Part shown: in pieces, positions 29,349 to 41,834 of the stretch
Layout of the letters: each line of letters begins with the position of its first letter
Numbering within the stretch: the first letter of the stretch is position 1
NCBI GenBank assembly: GCA_034638255.1
Contig: JAWPGT010000026.1
Span: 295,064-359,063 of the forward strand
Direction: 5' to 3'
DNA length: 64,000 nucleotides
Source: Coprinus comatus
Taxonomy: Eukaryota; Basidiomycota; Agaricomycetes; Agaricales; Agaricaceae
Position numbers and translations under genes: made by a program
The notes under the pieces: model-generated
What the model was told of the DNA's origin: nothing
Seen by the model: only the letters and a program-made list of their open reading frames with translations
The model's database searches: none

Positions 29349-32157
29349 GATTTAATTCAAGAGTTTATCCTGTATATTGAGGTTGTAGATAGTTCGAAGG
29401 GTGATGGTAGAGGACTCACGATGTCAAGTGTTGAGAAAGTAGAGTCGTTGACCCAATGTACACCTTCCAGTATGCTTTTATCCATCTCTCGAGATTGAAC
29501 TTTCCAAAGAGGGTTTGTATTCAATGCCTTGCAAGCCTTATCCGGATAGTGTTATCTCAGCCATGACAGGCTCTTTGGGAGAGGAATACAGGAGTTGGGT
29601 GGAGTTACGTGGAGATTCCTTGGGTGTAGGTGGTTTTTTGGTGGAGTTGCGAAGAGTCCGGCACATCTGCCAAGAGAAGAGCATCCTATTTTGTGCACAG
29701 ATGTTCCTTTCCAGGTATTCTATAAGTCTAAAACAAGTATCGACAATCACAATGTGCCCAATTATGATTTACTTTGACTGACCATTGTTTTGAAGAGTTT
29801 TGATGACGTTGGTGTTTAACCAAAAGTTGATAGTCACCGGACTCACACGCCAGTTATTTGCAGGCGGGACAAAAATAGCCATACGTAATGTTGGTTATCG
29901 ACATCTGATCAATATTCATTAATGCATTCTTGCATACTGTCCGTCAGTGCCCGTGGGGTACTTTAACTTTACCTCAGAAGTTCTGATATTGCCGTAGTCC
30001 ATACATGTCTAAGCCTCTAACACAAGAACTCGTTTAAACCATTTCTGAGGCAAAATTGAAAGCTGACATGAAGTATGGAAGGTATAGACAGCACATTTCC
30101 CCACACACCTATGAGCGGAAGTCTTATCCCAGCTTCTATCCTTGACCCCTTGTACCCATCTCATTATAATTGGAAGTGAAGGAAGCACGACGGAAGCACG
30201 AATAGCTCTGTGTAAACATCAGTGGCCGCGTACTTCACACCGCTACTTTCCTGGCTTCCTCGTGTCTGGACTCTGGACCCGACAACCACTTATTAATATT
30301 CTTCACATACCACGAATACGACTACCTACATTTGGAAGACGAGTTTATACATGCAATACTATCGCTTTAGTTTTCAGATATAGTATTCAACACGAAATGC
30401 CTACCAGTTGTATTCTTGCGTACATAGTTGAATAAAACTACATTATTTGACTTTGACGTAATCCGTCTGCTGAATAGTCCAAGTCCGAATCTAAATAAAA
30501 CTCTGTGATCCCCTGTGCCCACCTCCTCTTAGATTCATTCCATGTTTGTTCATCCAAAAAATTGCTATTGCTGTTACTGGACAAATTGTCCACATCTAAG
30601 TCCGTTCTATCCACTTCATCAAATTCCTACTCATCCATCTGACATGATCAAAAAGAATTTCGTCAAAGCAAATAACGCCCAGCCGGAAAGGAAGATGATC
30701 TCCTGGTCGAGAACCCTTTTGTATAATTAAAAGCCTCGCAGATAATCTGCCAATGTGACTTACGCAGGCCCCGTCAAACGCAAAGCAGTTGCGATTTTTC
30801 TAGTAGGATAAAACAGAAGAATCACACAACCCAATCAACTTTCAAGCGATCGATTTAGAGCAGGTGATAGTCCTTATTATTCTGGAGTCCGGAAAGAAAT
30901 GACGAGACCACCGACCGTGTCAGCGTTGACGCTAGTTCGTAGAAAAGGTGGAGATGAGAGAGAAAATGAGAAACTGGCCCTAATCCATAGCTGTTCTTCA
31001 TGTCAGTGTACTGGAAAGAGAGAACCTGAGGTGATAGAACTGTGGTGTATCTTCAGCCGTGTAACTAGTTACAATGAATAACTAGGCCAAGGAAGTTGAG
31101 AAAGAAGATTTCTAGGTCATTGGTGTTCGCGGTTCCCTTCAAAAGAAGTGTCTAGAAAACGAGTGTGAGAAGCAGCATCATCCTTGAACTCCAGCTTCTT
31201 GAGACTGATTAATTCGAATGGACAGAGCAGAGTTTCAGGGAGATATTAGGATTAGGATTAGGATTGGGTATATCGCATTGCGCAAACAAGCGAGATGTCT
31301 TCGAGGATGGGAGGATTATTTCCACTAGTTCGGTTTCTTCCAATTGACAATGATGAAATAGGTTCGAATGCGAAGTGTTATTGAAAAGGAAGAAAATTTG
31401 CTGAGAACGGATTCTACACTTCTTCAAACAAAGATACCGCAGAATCGGGTAGAATACCCGAGGAATATGTCTCGACGTGCCTCATCCAGGCTGGGTGATT
31501 ACTTTTCTAAACAGGTTACAAAGAATGCAGCTTATCCAACCGCTCCTGGCGTACTGTCATTGCATGATCCTCTATATTCGGGCCATATTCCATAATTCTT
31601 ATTCAGGGAAGTGCCAAAAGTAATCCTGAGGAGCTCGGAACAGGGAGAAAACAGTACGACACCATGCCAACGACTGCAAACTTGTGAGTCAAGACGGATT
31701 GGTAGGTACCGTAGGGTTTTGTCGCCTCGAGTCATCTACATCTGGTTTTTTAAGTGATAGGAAAATAGTTGGGAAACGCGCTGTAAGACCAGATACGAGT
31801 GAGTAGTTTTGTTGGCAACTTGTGAATTACTGCTTCAACATGGTGGTTATCTCAAGTATTTCTCATATTCTGCAAGTGCAAGAAGGGTCGTAGTAGTAGG
31901 GCGAAGAAAAGAGGCAACGGTTGTGACCATGGTATTTGTGACAAGACTCGGATCGCAGGCCGGATGTTTAAATTTAAAGCATCCACTTCGCATCTACTAC
32001 TACTCTACTATGTCAGACTTACAGTTAATCCACGCTTTGCCCGCTTCAACATTACTACCACCTCGGCTACACACATATGATGCAAGTATTATCCAACGCA
32101 TAATGAAATGACGTCGGAAATCATCAGAGTTGAATGGAATCTCAAAACAAAACAGAC
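29349..32157. other. intergenic, duplicated in the X2-Y2 interval
   Basis: No gene supported. The parts 29400-29900 and 30800-32150 resemble 36120-36600 and 36640-38340. About 0.9 kb (roughly 29910-30795) has no counterpart there. The stretch at 31244-31266 has three ggatta units. Confidence 0.65.
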
Positions 32158-33325
32158 CTACCAGCCACTTTCGAGCTCTCCCTTGTCAACATGATTATCC
32201 CCCGATAGTTGCTTGAACTCCAATACGATCACATCACCCTCACTTCCGTAGTCCACCTTAGCCTTAACAGCCTTCGAATCCTTACTATCGGAAATATGTT
32301 CGTTTTCGTCTATTACTCGATTTCGCGACGATTCAGTGACTTCGAATCGTGCGGCGGCTATAACACCTTTGTTTTGTCTCGTAGAAGCTTTCCATCCAGC
32401 TCGTACCGTCACTGAACGGAGAAACCGAATGTGATAAATCTCTGATTTCTGACTATCGTTTACTACTAAGGATTGGTATTGATATTTCATTTTTGGAGGC
32501 AAAATCTGAACATTGAGTAGTTAGTAAACTTGAACTGGTTAGCACATCGAAATATTGCACGGCAGTCCCGAGAGCGAAGTAAGTGAGAGTACTACATACT
32601 TGAATCCACTCTTCATCGAATACCAGAATTCGTTCTTGTCTTCTAACCGAGAGTATCTTGCGTTGATAAACGGTATACGAATGCGTCCTGTGCTGGACCC
32701 CAGGTATAGAAGTCACAATCTCATTGAACCTATTTAATGTGTTTGAAACAATTGGTGAGACAATGTGTCCAGAAGAATTAAACGCCATTTCCGGGGAAAG
32801 TCCAAGGTCCCGTAGTTGTTGTTGCATATTGGTAGTCCAACTAGTAGATGTTCGAATTCCATTTGAAATGCTTGAACCCTGGTTCACTGTCAAACTCCCC
32901 GGAACATTCATACCAACATCCGTACTCAAACCCACGCCCAGACTCGAAGTAGAGATAGAGACATATGGTCCAGACTGAGATAGAATCGAAGTGGAAACCA
33001 ATGAAGTAGTCAAAAGTGGAATCTGTGATATTTGAGTTGTTCCAGTATTCCTGCCCATACTAGTAGAAGTCGTAATTGGATTCGGATTCGGATTCGGACT
33101 CTTCCAAAATGTCGCCATAGATATTATCGTAGCAGGTATTCCACTCATAGTTACTGCTCCTTCTCTTCTTTTTCCAGATCGACTTTCACTGGCACTAGAA
33201 ACCGTATTAACGCCAGACCACAAGGGTATCTTATCCCCGGATCGACTCTGTCTAGGATATGGTCTTGAATATATGGGTCTCGGTGTCTTAATTGTGGATG
33301 CCTCAGATTGAAGGTTGTGATTCAT
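32158..33325 (-). CDS. Y1: Sin1-PH-like protein, C-terminally truncated (357 residues)
   Basis: Exons 33325-32600 and 32505-32158. Residues 1 to about 215 are Ser/Thr-rich low complexity. From about 216 a domain begins with Tyr-Thr-Val-Tyr, Arg-Gln-Glu-Arg-Ile-Leu-Val and Tyr-His-Ile-Arg, the pattern of the C-terminal PH domain of Sin1 (TORC2). Compared with Y2, 29 bp are missing near 32170, so the Lys-Arg-Tyr-Asp strand and the final helix are lost and translation ends at Gly-Trp-stop. It may be a pseudogene or a shortened protein. Confidence 0.65.
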
Positions 33326-33863
33326 TGTGGTTGCTGAAGAGGAAAATGAGGCAGAATGAGGGAGTGAAGGGAAAGATGAGTGAGTTAAACATCGTCCTAA
33401 TTGGTACCACTGACCCATTTTAAATTGGACCAAGAATGATTAGGAAATTGGACAGGAGAAGCCAAATATCCTCGTGCCATCTCAATTCTGAGACCAGGCC
33501 TCCCCATATCCGAAAGATTGTCACCTCCAATTTCTACTTTGTACCAATTTTTGGTATTTCTGCTCTGAAATGCGACAGATTGGTTTGTTATAAATAAATC
33601 GATTACTTTAATTAAGAATATTGGAGTATCCCCTGCTACATCGTGGCAAGCTCCATGGCATTTCTGATTGGGAGAACTAAGTGACAAAGGTTAGATACCA
33701 GTAGCAGTAATCAATTTGTGACATTTTTAACAAACACAACGACATATAGTAATTAACCTTCTCGCTTCTTATTTGAGGTCGACGGGCTTAACAAACGATA
33801 CCAGTGATAGACCATAAGGGTATCGGTATCTTGTCCTGGCATATGGTTTCAGTCAATTTCTTT
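33326..33863. other. intergenic between X2 and Y1, conserved in all copies
   Basis: Matches 62830-63399 (inverted) and, in its right part, 39570-39900. It holds short open frames (for example 33397-33687) that are disrupted in the other copies, so I do not call a gene. It probably contains the promoter and 5' UTR of Y1 and the 3' UTR of X2. Confidence 0.6.
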
Positions 33864-36092
33864 TTATCCCTCCACAACTTCCACGCGAACTTTGTGACTG
33901 CCTTCAGTCAACGTTTCCGCCATAGAGAACAACAGCTCAACCTCATGCGACCCAACCTTCCAAGTAACAAAATCAAATTCAATTGTCGTTAACTCTGACC
34001 CCGTCTCGACTATAGTATTATAGCCTTTCAACAACACCCCACGGTTCTCGACATGCGCTGAAGCGAGGGAAATTGGATGAGGGACTTGGCAATGAACAGA
34101 GAAAGGAACACCAATTCCCTTAATAGCATTGACCTCATTACCCTGACGAGAAGCTGGGATGCTCAATTGAGTAGAATCTGCTTTAGGAATGGAGAGAGAG
34201 ATTGGTTGGCTAATAGTTGTATGATGGAGGACTTTCTTCAAGAACGGTTCCAAAGAAGCACTAGTAGTGGAATTGCCGATTGCAGTGATAGTAATTAAGG
34301 TATTCCCAGAGACGATGACAACACGACCTTGAGGGATATGAGAAGCCGATTGGACTGCATATTGTGCATACTCGAATGCGACTGTTGCGGGTTCCCAGAG
34401 TGTGTTCAAAAGCTCGCTTTCCTCTCCCAAGTCGATTTGGACGTTCGCAAGGTAGCATCGGAAGCTATCAAGGGCGGCAGCAGATGCTCGGGAAAGATCT
34501 AGATCGGCCAGACCAGCTGGGGTATGGATTTTCGCATCCAGTATGACATCACCTACATCTGCCACATCTACAAGATGCCAAAGTGCATCAACGAAGTCAG
34601 AGCCATGGTGAATATCACTGAATGCGACAGTGGTATTTCCGTCGATCACCGATCTGAGCCATGATGGAACATTATCCCATCGAGACTGCAGACACACACT
34701 AGAGCGGGAATTGGTTGAAGCGGCCCTCTGAATCAAGGTCTCAAGACCCTTTCCAGCAGGGGGGTCATAGACAGCAGAACGATTGGGAGAGGTACCAGTA
34801 ACTCCCCTACCTTGCACTATATTGCCGAGTTGGCCGGGTTGGAATTGTGGTGTATAAAGTATGGTTTGCCTATCAATTGCTGATGAAACGTAGGACAGTG
34901 GGTGGTCGCCAACATGTGGTCCCCCACAAGCATCAAAGATACAGTCCGCAGTAGGGCTCCATCGAGGCAGTTTTCCATTGAATGCATGATTACCAAATGC
35001 TGTCCTTCTCCGATCATTGATGCCAACGTAAGGTGAACTGTTAGTCAATGGGAAAAACGGATTATTGCATACATTATTGAGTCCCACCAGATAAGTTGCA
35101 TTAACGTAACCATATGGGTTCATGAAAAGCCACGATGGTCGGTCAGCAACAAGAGTACCAAGCGAATCAATAAGCTGTACCATCCCTGCTTGATCATAAC
35201 AATTGACGATGGTCGACAAGGATCCTGTAGGGCCATGGGGTCTGGCGGCAATGTAGTATCGGTATCGAAAAATACCACCAAATTGAGGAGCATTTGAAAT
35301 AAGGAAGAAGGACCTCCCTATTTTGCAAAGTAAGAGAACAAATCCAGAAAATGTATGGATACACGTACCACCACCAGCAGAGTCATATTTTTTGGAGTAA
35401 TTGGTGAATGCGCTACGTGTAGCATGGTAAGGATCATAGCGCTGAGTGAATGCCTCAACCTCTGCCTCGTCTAACTCAGCGAGTTAGAAAATAAGACATT
35501 CATATCCCTATTTTAGTTTGGCACACGTACCCTGATGCCCAGCAAAATTGAGGTTCGGAATAACAGCACGCAGGAAGTCCACGGCAATACCAGCTTGACC
35601 AGAAAGGAAGAGATCGTGAATATCTCCCGCAATCCAGTAGAGCTCGAGTCGAGTAGCACCCAAATTTTCGTCTGTTTTTCCATCCACTTCCAATTTCCAA
35701 AGGCAGTCCCCGGCCCAGGCAAAAGGAGTTTTACGAATTTTGGGTAAAGCAACCTTAGCAGTAACACTAATATCGCTCGTAGAGGAAATGGTAAATGTAT
35801 CACTTTCCAAGACCCTATTGCCATCAATGTGACCAGAAAGACGATAATTTCCAGAAAATGAGCGAGAGCTAGATGGTTGGAGTGTGAGATTCAATGCTCC
35901 GGTAGAGTCAACACGAGAGTTGAAATCATAAGGGAACGCGATTGGCACAAGGGATCCATGAGCACCATCAATGACTTCCTTTCCTTCCCAGACGATTTGA
36001 GGGCCGAGGATGAGTTCATCCTTTGAATTACGCAGAGGAATATCACAGTTTGCTGATATCTTCAAAATTTGGAAAGCTGGATCGTCCGCCAT
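33864..36092 (-). CDS. X2: conserved protein with possible transglutaminase-like core, 705 residues
   Basis: Exons 36092-35531, 35470-35369 and 35317-33864; frames join without gaps. Same architecture as X1, with the Cys, His and Asp motifs kept (Asn-Cys-Tyr-Asp-Gln, Gly-Asn-His-Ala-Phe, Ile-Phe-Asp-Ala-Cys). It differs most in the linker exon 2 and in the region after the Cys, around the Pro-Tyr-Gly-Tyr motif. No stops. It lies between Y2 (upstream) and Y1 (downstream) on the same strand. Confidence 0.82.
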
Positions 36093-38214
36093 GATCGAGT
36101 TTAGGGTTTATCCTGCATGTTGATGTTGTAGATTGGTTCGAAGAATTATAGTAGAGGACTCACGATGTGTTGAGGAATGCAGAGTGGTTGGTTGTATCTG
36201 TATCTTCCAATGTGCTTTTATGGATTTCTTGAGATCAAATTTTCCAAAAGGAGCTTGTGCTCAGCCTGGAGAACTCTCAATGACGAATAGCATTATTTGA
36301 GCATGATAGGCTCTTTGGAAGAGGAATATAAGCGCTGGCCGGTGTTACGTGGAAGTTCCATGGATGTAGGTAGTTTTTTTTGCCGAGTTGCGAAGAATCG
36401 GGCACACCTGCTCGCCGAGAGAAGCGCTTCCTACTTTGTGTGTAGATGTTCCTTGCTAGTTGTTCTATTACATTGACCATTGTATTGAAGATATTTGGAG
36501 ATGCTAGTTCTGGGCTGGTCCGACCAAAAGTTGATAGTCACGCGTCCCTGTTACTCATGGGCAAGACAAAAATAGCCCCTACAAGTGGTTATCGACATTT
36601 GACATAGGCCTATTAAACAAGGCAGTGATGATTACTTCCAGTAGGATAAAACGGAGGAAATGACACGAGCCAATAGATTTCAAGTGATCGATCAATGTGA
36701 AGAGATTAGAGCAGGTGATGGTCCTTTTGATTCTGGGGTGTCTGGATGGAAATGCCGAGATCAACAGGCGTATCAAGTTTGGCGCCAGTTCGTAGAAAAG
36801 ATGGAAACAGGCCTGCCCTTTCTTTACCACAGCGAGAAATGATCCCAATCGATAGCTATTCCTTATAACAGCATAAGAGAGAATCGAGGTAACAGAACTT
36901 GAATTATCGTATTTTTGACCATGTAACTAGTTACACTTAATAAGTAGGCCAAGGAAGTTGAGAAAGAAGACTGCAAGGTCATTTATGTTCGTGGTTCCGT
37001 TCAGAAGAAAAGTGTCCAGAAAGCGAGCACAAGAAGCGACATCGTCCTTGAACCCCAGCTTCTTGGGACCGATCGGTTCGAATGGACGGAGCGGAGTTTC
37101 AGGGAGGGATTAGGACTAGGATTGGGTATATCGCATTGCGCAAACGAGCTAGATGTCTTCGAGGATGGGGGATTATTTCTATTAATTCGGTTCCTTCCGA
37201 CTGGTAATGATGGAATAGATTCGAATGCGAAGTGGTATTGAAAAGGAAGAAAATTTGTTGAGAAGGGATTCTACACTTCTTCAAACAAAGCTACCGCAGA
37301 ATCGGGTTAGAATACCCGAGGAATATGTTTTGGTGAATTTCATCCAGGCTGGGTGACTTCTCCCCTAAGCACATTACAAAGAATGCAAGTTAGAAAACCG
37401 CCTCTGGCGTACTGTCACTGCATTATCCTCTATATTCGGGCCACATTTCATAATTCTTGTTTGACCGCGTGGAAGTGCCTAAAGTAATCCTGAGGAGCTC
37501 GGAACGAGGAGAAAATAATACGACACCATGCTAACGACTGCAAACTTGTGAGTCGTGACGCATTGATAGGTACCGCGGAATTTTGTCGCCTTCAAACTTC
37601 AACCACATCGCCGCCTGTTTTTGCCAGCAGGTGATAGGAAAATAGTTGGGAAACGTGCTGTAAGAACAGATACGAATGAGTATTTTTGCTGGAAATTTGT
37701 GAATCCTTGCTTCAACATCGTGATTACCTTAAGCATTTCTCGCTGCAAGTGCGAGACGGGGCATGGTAGTGGGGCGAAGAAAGGGAACAGTTGTGACCAT
37801 GGTATTTGTGACAAGACTCGCCGGATCGCAGGCCGGATGTTTACATAAATTTACAATGGGTAGCGGGTTGTTTATCTCATACTATGGTACTCAGATGTGT
37901 ACTTCTTTTTCTTAGATTGTGTTTTAAAATGGTGAAAATACAAAATATAACAAGTAATAGTAATATGCATCCTCACCAAGTTTTATTTCACAAAAGCGCA
38001 AGAAATTTATATGGTTTGATTCACATTTACATGTAGATTCGGGATATATAAGTCTTAGAACCTCTCTCGCAGAATTGACAGAGATATTAGTGAAATATTA
38101 TTCCACGTCACTGGGGCATCAAATTTTTACCGATTTAGAAAAAACGCGCCGCGCCCTAGGTTCCGCAAATCGCTGTAAATTTAAAATATCCACTTGCATC
38201 TATGTACTATCATT
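36093..38214. other. intergenic between Y2 and X2
   Basis: No gene supported. It resembles 29349-32157, but the segment equivalent to about 29910-30795 is absent. Short open frames here are not conserved between the copies. Confidence 0.65.
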
Positions 38215-39566
38215 CTACTGTGTCAGGCTTATAGTTAATTCATGCTTTGCCCGCTTCAACATTACTGCCACCTCGGCTACACACATATGATGCAAGTATC
38301 ATCCAACGCATGATGATATGACATCCGAGGAAACCGTCAGAGTTGAATGGAATCTCCAAATAAAAAATCGGACGTACCAGCCACCTTCGAGCTCTCCATT
38401 CTCAGATCATATCTCTTCGATAGTCCCTTGCCAATATGATTATCCCCCGATAGTTGCTTGAACTCCAATACGATCACATCACCCTCACTTCCGTAGTCCA
38501 CCTTAGCCTTAACAGCCTTCGAATCCTTACTATCGGAAATATGTTCGTTTTCGTCTACCACTCGATTTCGCGACGATTGAGTGACTTCGAATCGTGCGGC
38601 GGTTTTAAAACCTTTGTTTTGTCTCGTAGAAGCTTTCCATCCAGCTCGTACCGTCACTGAATGGAGACACCGAATGTGATAAATCTCTGATTTCTGACTA
38701 TCGTTTACTACTAAGGATTGGTATTTCATTTTTGGAGGCAAAATCTAAATGTTGAATAGTTAGTAAATTTGAACTGGTCAGCGCATCAAAATATTGCACG
38801 ACAGTTCCGAGAGCGAAGTAAATAAAATAAAAAGGAGAGTACTACATACCTGAATCCACTCGTCATCAAATACCAGAACACGTTCTTGTCTTCTAACCGA
38901 GAGTATCTTGCATTGATAAACGGTATACGAATGCGTCCTGTGCTGGACCCCAGGTATAGAAGTCGGAATCTCATCCAACCTATTTAATGCGTTTGAAGCA
39001 ATTGGTGAGACAGTGTGTCCAGAAGAATCAAACGCCATTTCCGGAGAAAGTCCAAGGTCTCGTAGTTGTTGCATATTGATAGTTCCACTAGTAGATGTTC
39101 GAATTCCATTTGAAATGCTTGAACCCTGGTTCACCGTCAAACTCCCCGGAACATTCAAACCAACATCCGTACTCAAACCCACGCCCAGACTCGAAGTAGA
39201 GATAGAGACATATGGTCCAGACTGAGATAGAATAGAAGTTGAAGCTAATGAAGTAGTCAAAAGTGGAATCTGCGATATTTGAATTGTTCCAGTATTCCTG
39301 CGCATACTAGTAGAAGTAGTAATCGGATTCGGATTCGGACTCTTCAAAAATGTTGTCATAGACACTATCGTAGCGTGTATTCCACTCATAGTAACTGCTC
39401 CTTCTCTTCTTTTTCCAGATCGACTTTCACTTGCACTAGAAACCGTATTAACACAAGACCACAAGGGTATCTTATCCCCAGATCGACTCTGTCTAGGATA
39501 TGGTCTTGAATATATGGGTCTCGGTGTCTTAATTGTGGATGCCTCAGATTGAGGGTTCTGATTCAT
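38215..39566 (-). CDS. Y2: Sin1-PH-like protein, complete, 381 residues
   Basis: Exons 39566-38850, 38744-38378 and 38276-38215; phases fit and the stop is TAG. Residues 1-210 are Ser/Thr/Pro-rich with Asn-Pro repeats. Residues about 213-381 resemble the Sin1 C-terminal pleckstrin-homology domain: Tyr-Thr-Val-Tyr, Arg-Arg-Gln-Glu-Arg-Val-Leu-Val, Asp-Glu-Trp-Ile, Tyr-His-Ile, an acidic insert, Lys-Arg-Tyr-Asp and a closing helix. Sin1 CRIM and Ras-binding domains are not present. Known Sin1 PH domains bind membrane lipids and TORC2 partners; whether Y2 does is unknown. It sits immediately downstream of the SDR gene. Confidence 0.72.
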
Positions 39567-40167
39567 TGTGATTGCTGAAGAGGAAAATGAGGCAGAATGA
39601 GGGAGTGAAGGGAAAGATGAGTGAGTTAAACATCGTCCTAATTGGTACCACTGACCCGTTTTAAATTGGACCAAGAACAATTTAGAAAGACAGGAGAAGC
39701 CAAATATCCTCGATTCTAAGACCAGGCCTCCCCGTGTCGTAAAGATTGTCATCAGTTGAATCATGTTCCTGTTTAATGTCGAACCTCCATTTTCTACTTT
39801 GTACCAATTGTTGGTATTTCTGCTCTAAAAAGCGACAGATTGATTTGTTATAAATAAATTGATCACTTGAATTAGGAATATATCCTCTGCTACATCGTGG
39901 CAAGCTCCTCGCTTCTGTGAGGCAACACCCAACACAATAAACTTCAACATATACTCATTGACAACACGGGAGACGTTAAACCTCTTCGAATACGTATACG
40001 GATGTCCGTGTAAAATATATATAATGATATATAAGTTTTTGTCCAGGTATAAAACTTAGGTTCGGTACAACAACACAAAAGATTATAGAAAACCCATTCT
40101 AAACATCCTACCAACCAACTCCTCCCGATCACACATACATACAATAAAAAAATTATCAACCATTTAA

Positions 40168-41608
40168 TTAAAGTTTAGTTGAAGCTGTGAAACCACTGGA
40201 ATTATATCTGGCACCACCATCAATAATCGTATGTGTACCAGTGACGTGAGCAGAAGCAGGTGAAGCCAAGAATAAAGCCAATCCAGCAATATCTTCAGGA
40301 CGACCATAACGACCAGTTGGTTGAATATATTCAAACGCTTCTTGTCCGGCAGTACGAAGTCCAAAGGCAGTCATTTTGCTGGGGAAAAGACTGTTGAATT
40401 AGGGGATTAGAAGGTGTTGAGCGACATCGATCCAACAGTTTACTTACCCAGGTAGAATAGCATTGACACTAACAGAAACGACCACACAGAGTTAGTATTT
40501 GGATTCTTTTGAGTAAGTAGTGTTATGAACATACGTGACATGACTGGGTCCAAGCTTAAGAGCAAGGGCGGAGGTGAGGTGATTGACTGCAAAACGCGAC
40601 GAGATGGTGAGTTCATTTTCCATATTACTTGTATATGCATTACATACCAGCTGCCTTGCTTGGTTGATCTGAAGTCGAAAAACAAAGATATTAAGTAAAA
40701 GTAGCCTTCTCTAGAAGCAAAGTATGACGTACAACTCCAAGTTCCGTTACCAGCATCACTGAGAGCACTTTCGGAAGCGGGATCCAAAGAAGAAGTTGAA
40801 GAAATGTTGATCACGCGTCCAGGATCCACGTTAGTCGAATCCTTGGTTAGCAAGTCGGTCAAGCTAGCAATTTCCTCATTAATATTGGAACATTGAGCAA
40901 AAGCAGGAAGAATTCGAACCCAGCAGTCACTGAAAAGTTAAAAAAAGAAATAAGAATAAGAAGCGGACGAGGTTTATAAATGACTGACTATAAAAGATGC
41001 TCTTAACATTCACGTTGAAGATATTATCCCAGCCCTTCTCTTCTGGGAAGTCCTCATAAGGTCCGCCCCATGTAACTCCCGAATTATTGATGAGAACGTG
41101 GAGCTTTGACTCGCGCTTCCGGAACTCCTGGATCAATGCGTTGCATCCCGCCTTGGACTGTATCCAAAGATATCGTCAACAATATTACAAACAGCCGCGT
41201 CGCGAAAAGTACAACATACCCCGACATTTGCCACGATATATTCAACTTTGGCTTCAGGAGCAGCTTTCTTAATGTCTGCGACAGACTAGAAAAATGAATA
41301 AACAGGGGTTTAATAAGCAAATAACACGGACATACCTCTTGCAGCTGCTTCTCCTTCCTAGCAGCGATATAGACTGTCGCGCCATTCTTTGCGAACCCCG
41401 TCACCATCATTTTTCCAATCCCGGAGCCTCCCCCAGTAACAAGGACTACAACATGGATCAGAAACTGAAGAGCATCAAGGTGGTTACATCCGCCACACAC
41501 CAATCTTTCCTTTAACATTGAAGAGTGAAGAAACGGAGAGATCTGCAGAAACGAGAGTCAGAAGGCGGGAGAATCTGGAAAAGAGTTTCTGGACGTACCA
41601 AGAACCAT
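40168..41608 (-). CDS. short-chain dehydrogenase/reductase, 280 residues, 11 exons
   Basis: Exons (right to left) 41608-41599, 41542-41501, 41445-41336, 41285-41220, 41157-40989, 40929-40920, 40863-40733, 40668-40648, 40586-40535, 40468-40448 and 40378-40168 join in frame from ATG to TAA. Motifs: nucleotide-binding Thr-Gly-Gly-Gly-Ser-Gly-Ile-Gly at residues 21-28, Asn-Asn-Ser-Gly, catalytic Ser in Asn-Ile-Ser-Ser, Tyr-Gln-Pro-Ser-Lys (YxxxK), and a C-terminal Ile-Ile-Asp-Gly-Gly. This is a classical NAD(P)-dependent oxidoreductase, similar in type to fungal relatives of 3-oxoacyl reductase RhlG. Substrate unknown. Coding exons 1 and 6 have only 10 bases and exons 8 and 10 have 21. Confidence 0.92.
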
Positions 41609-41834
41609 GGTCGTCGTTCGTTTATGTGAATGGAAACTCTTTACATATATCCCGTCCCCCGGCTTCTTCAGCCCCTCCATCCGAGGCCTTGCCGGTGTGG
41701 GGAAAACACAAATAAACACGTGACATCACAAATGTCCCCTGAAAGTGAGTTTGCCAAACTACATATGTACTTGTAACAAAGTGAAAAACGTCCAAAATAA
41801 ATTATCTAAAACCCCAAGTAACTATGCATATATC

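Noticed and set aside
33397..33687. Separate small gene upstream of Y1
   Set aside because: The frame is not kept in the equivalent regions near 39700 and 63009, so it is probably UTR or promoter sequence.
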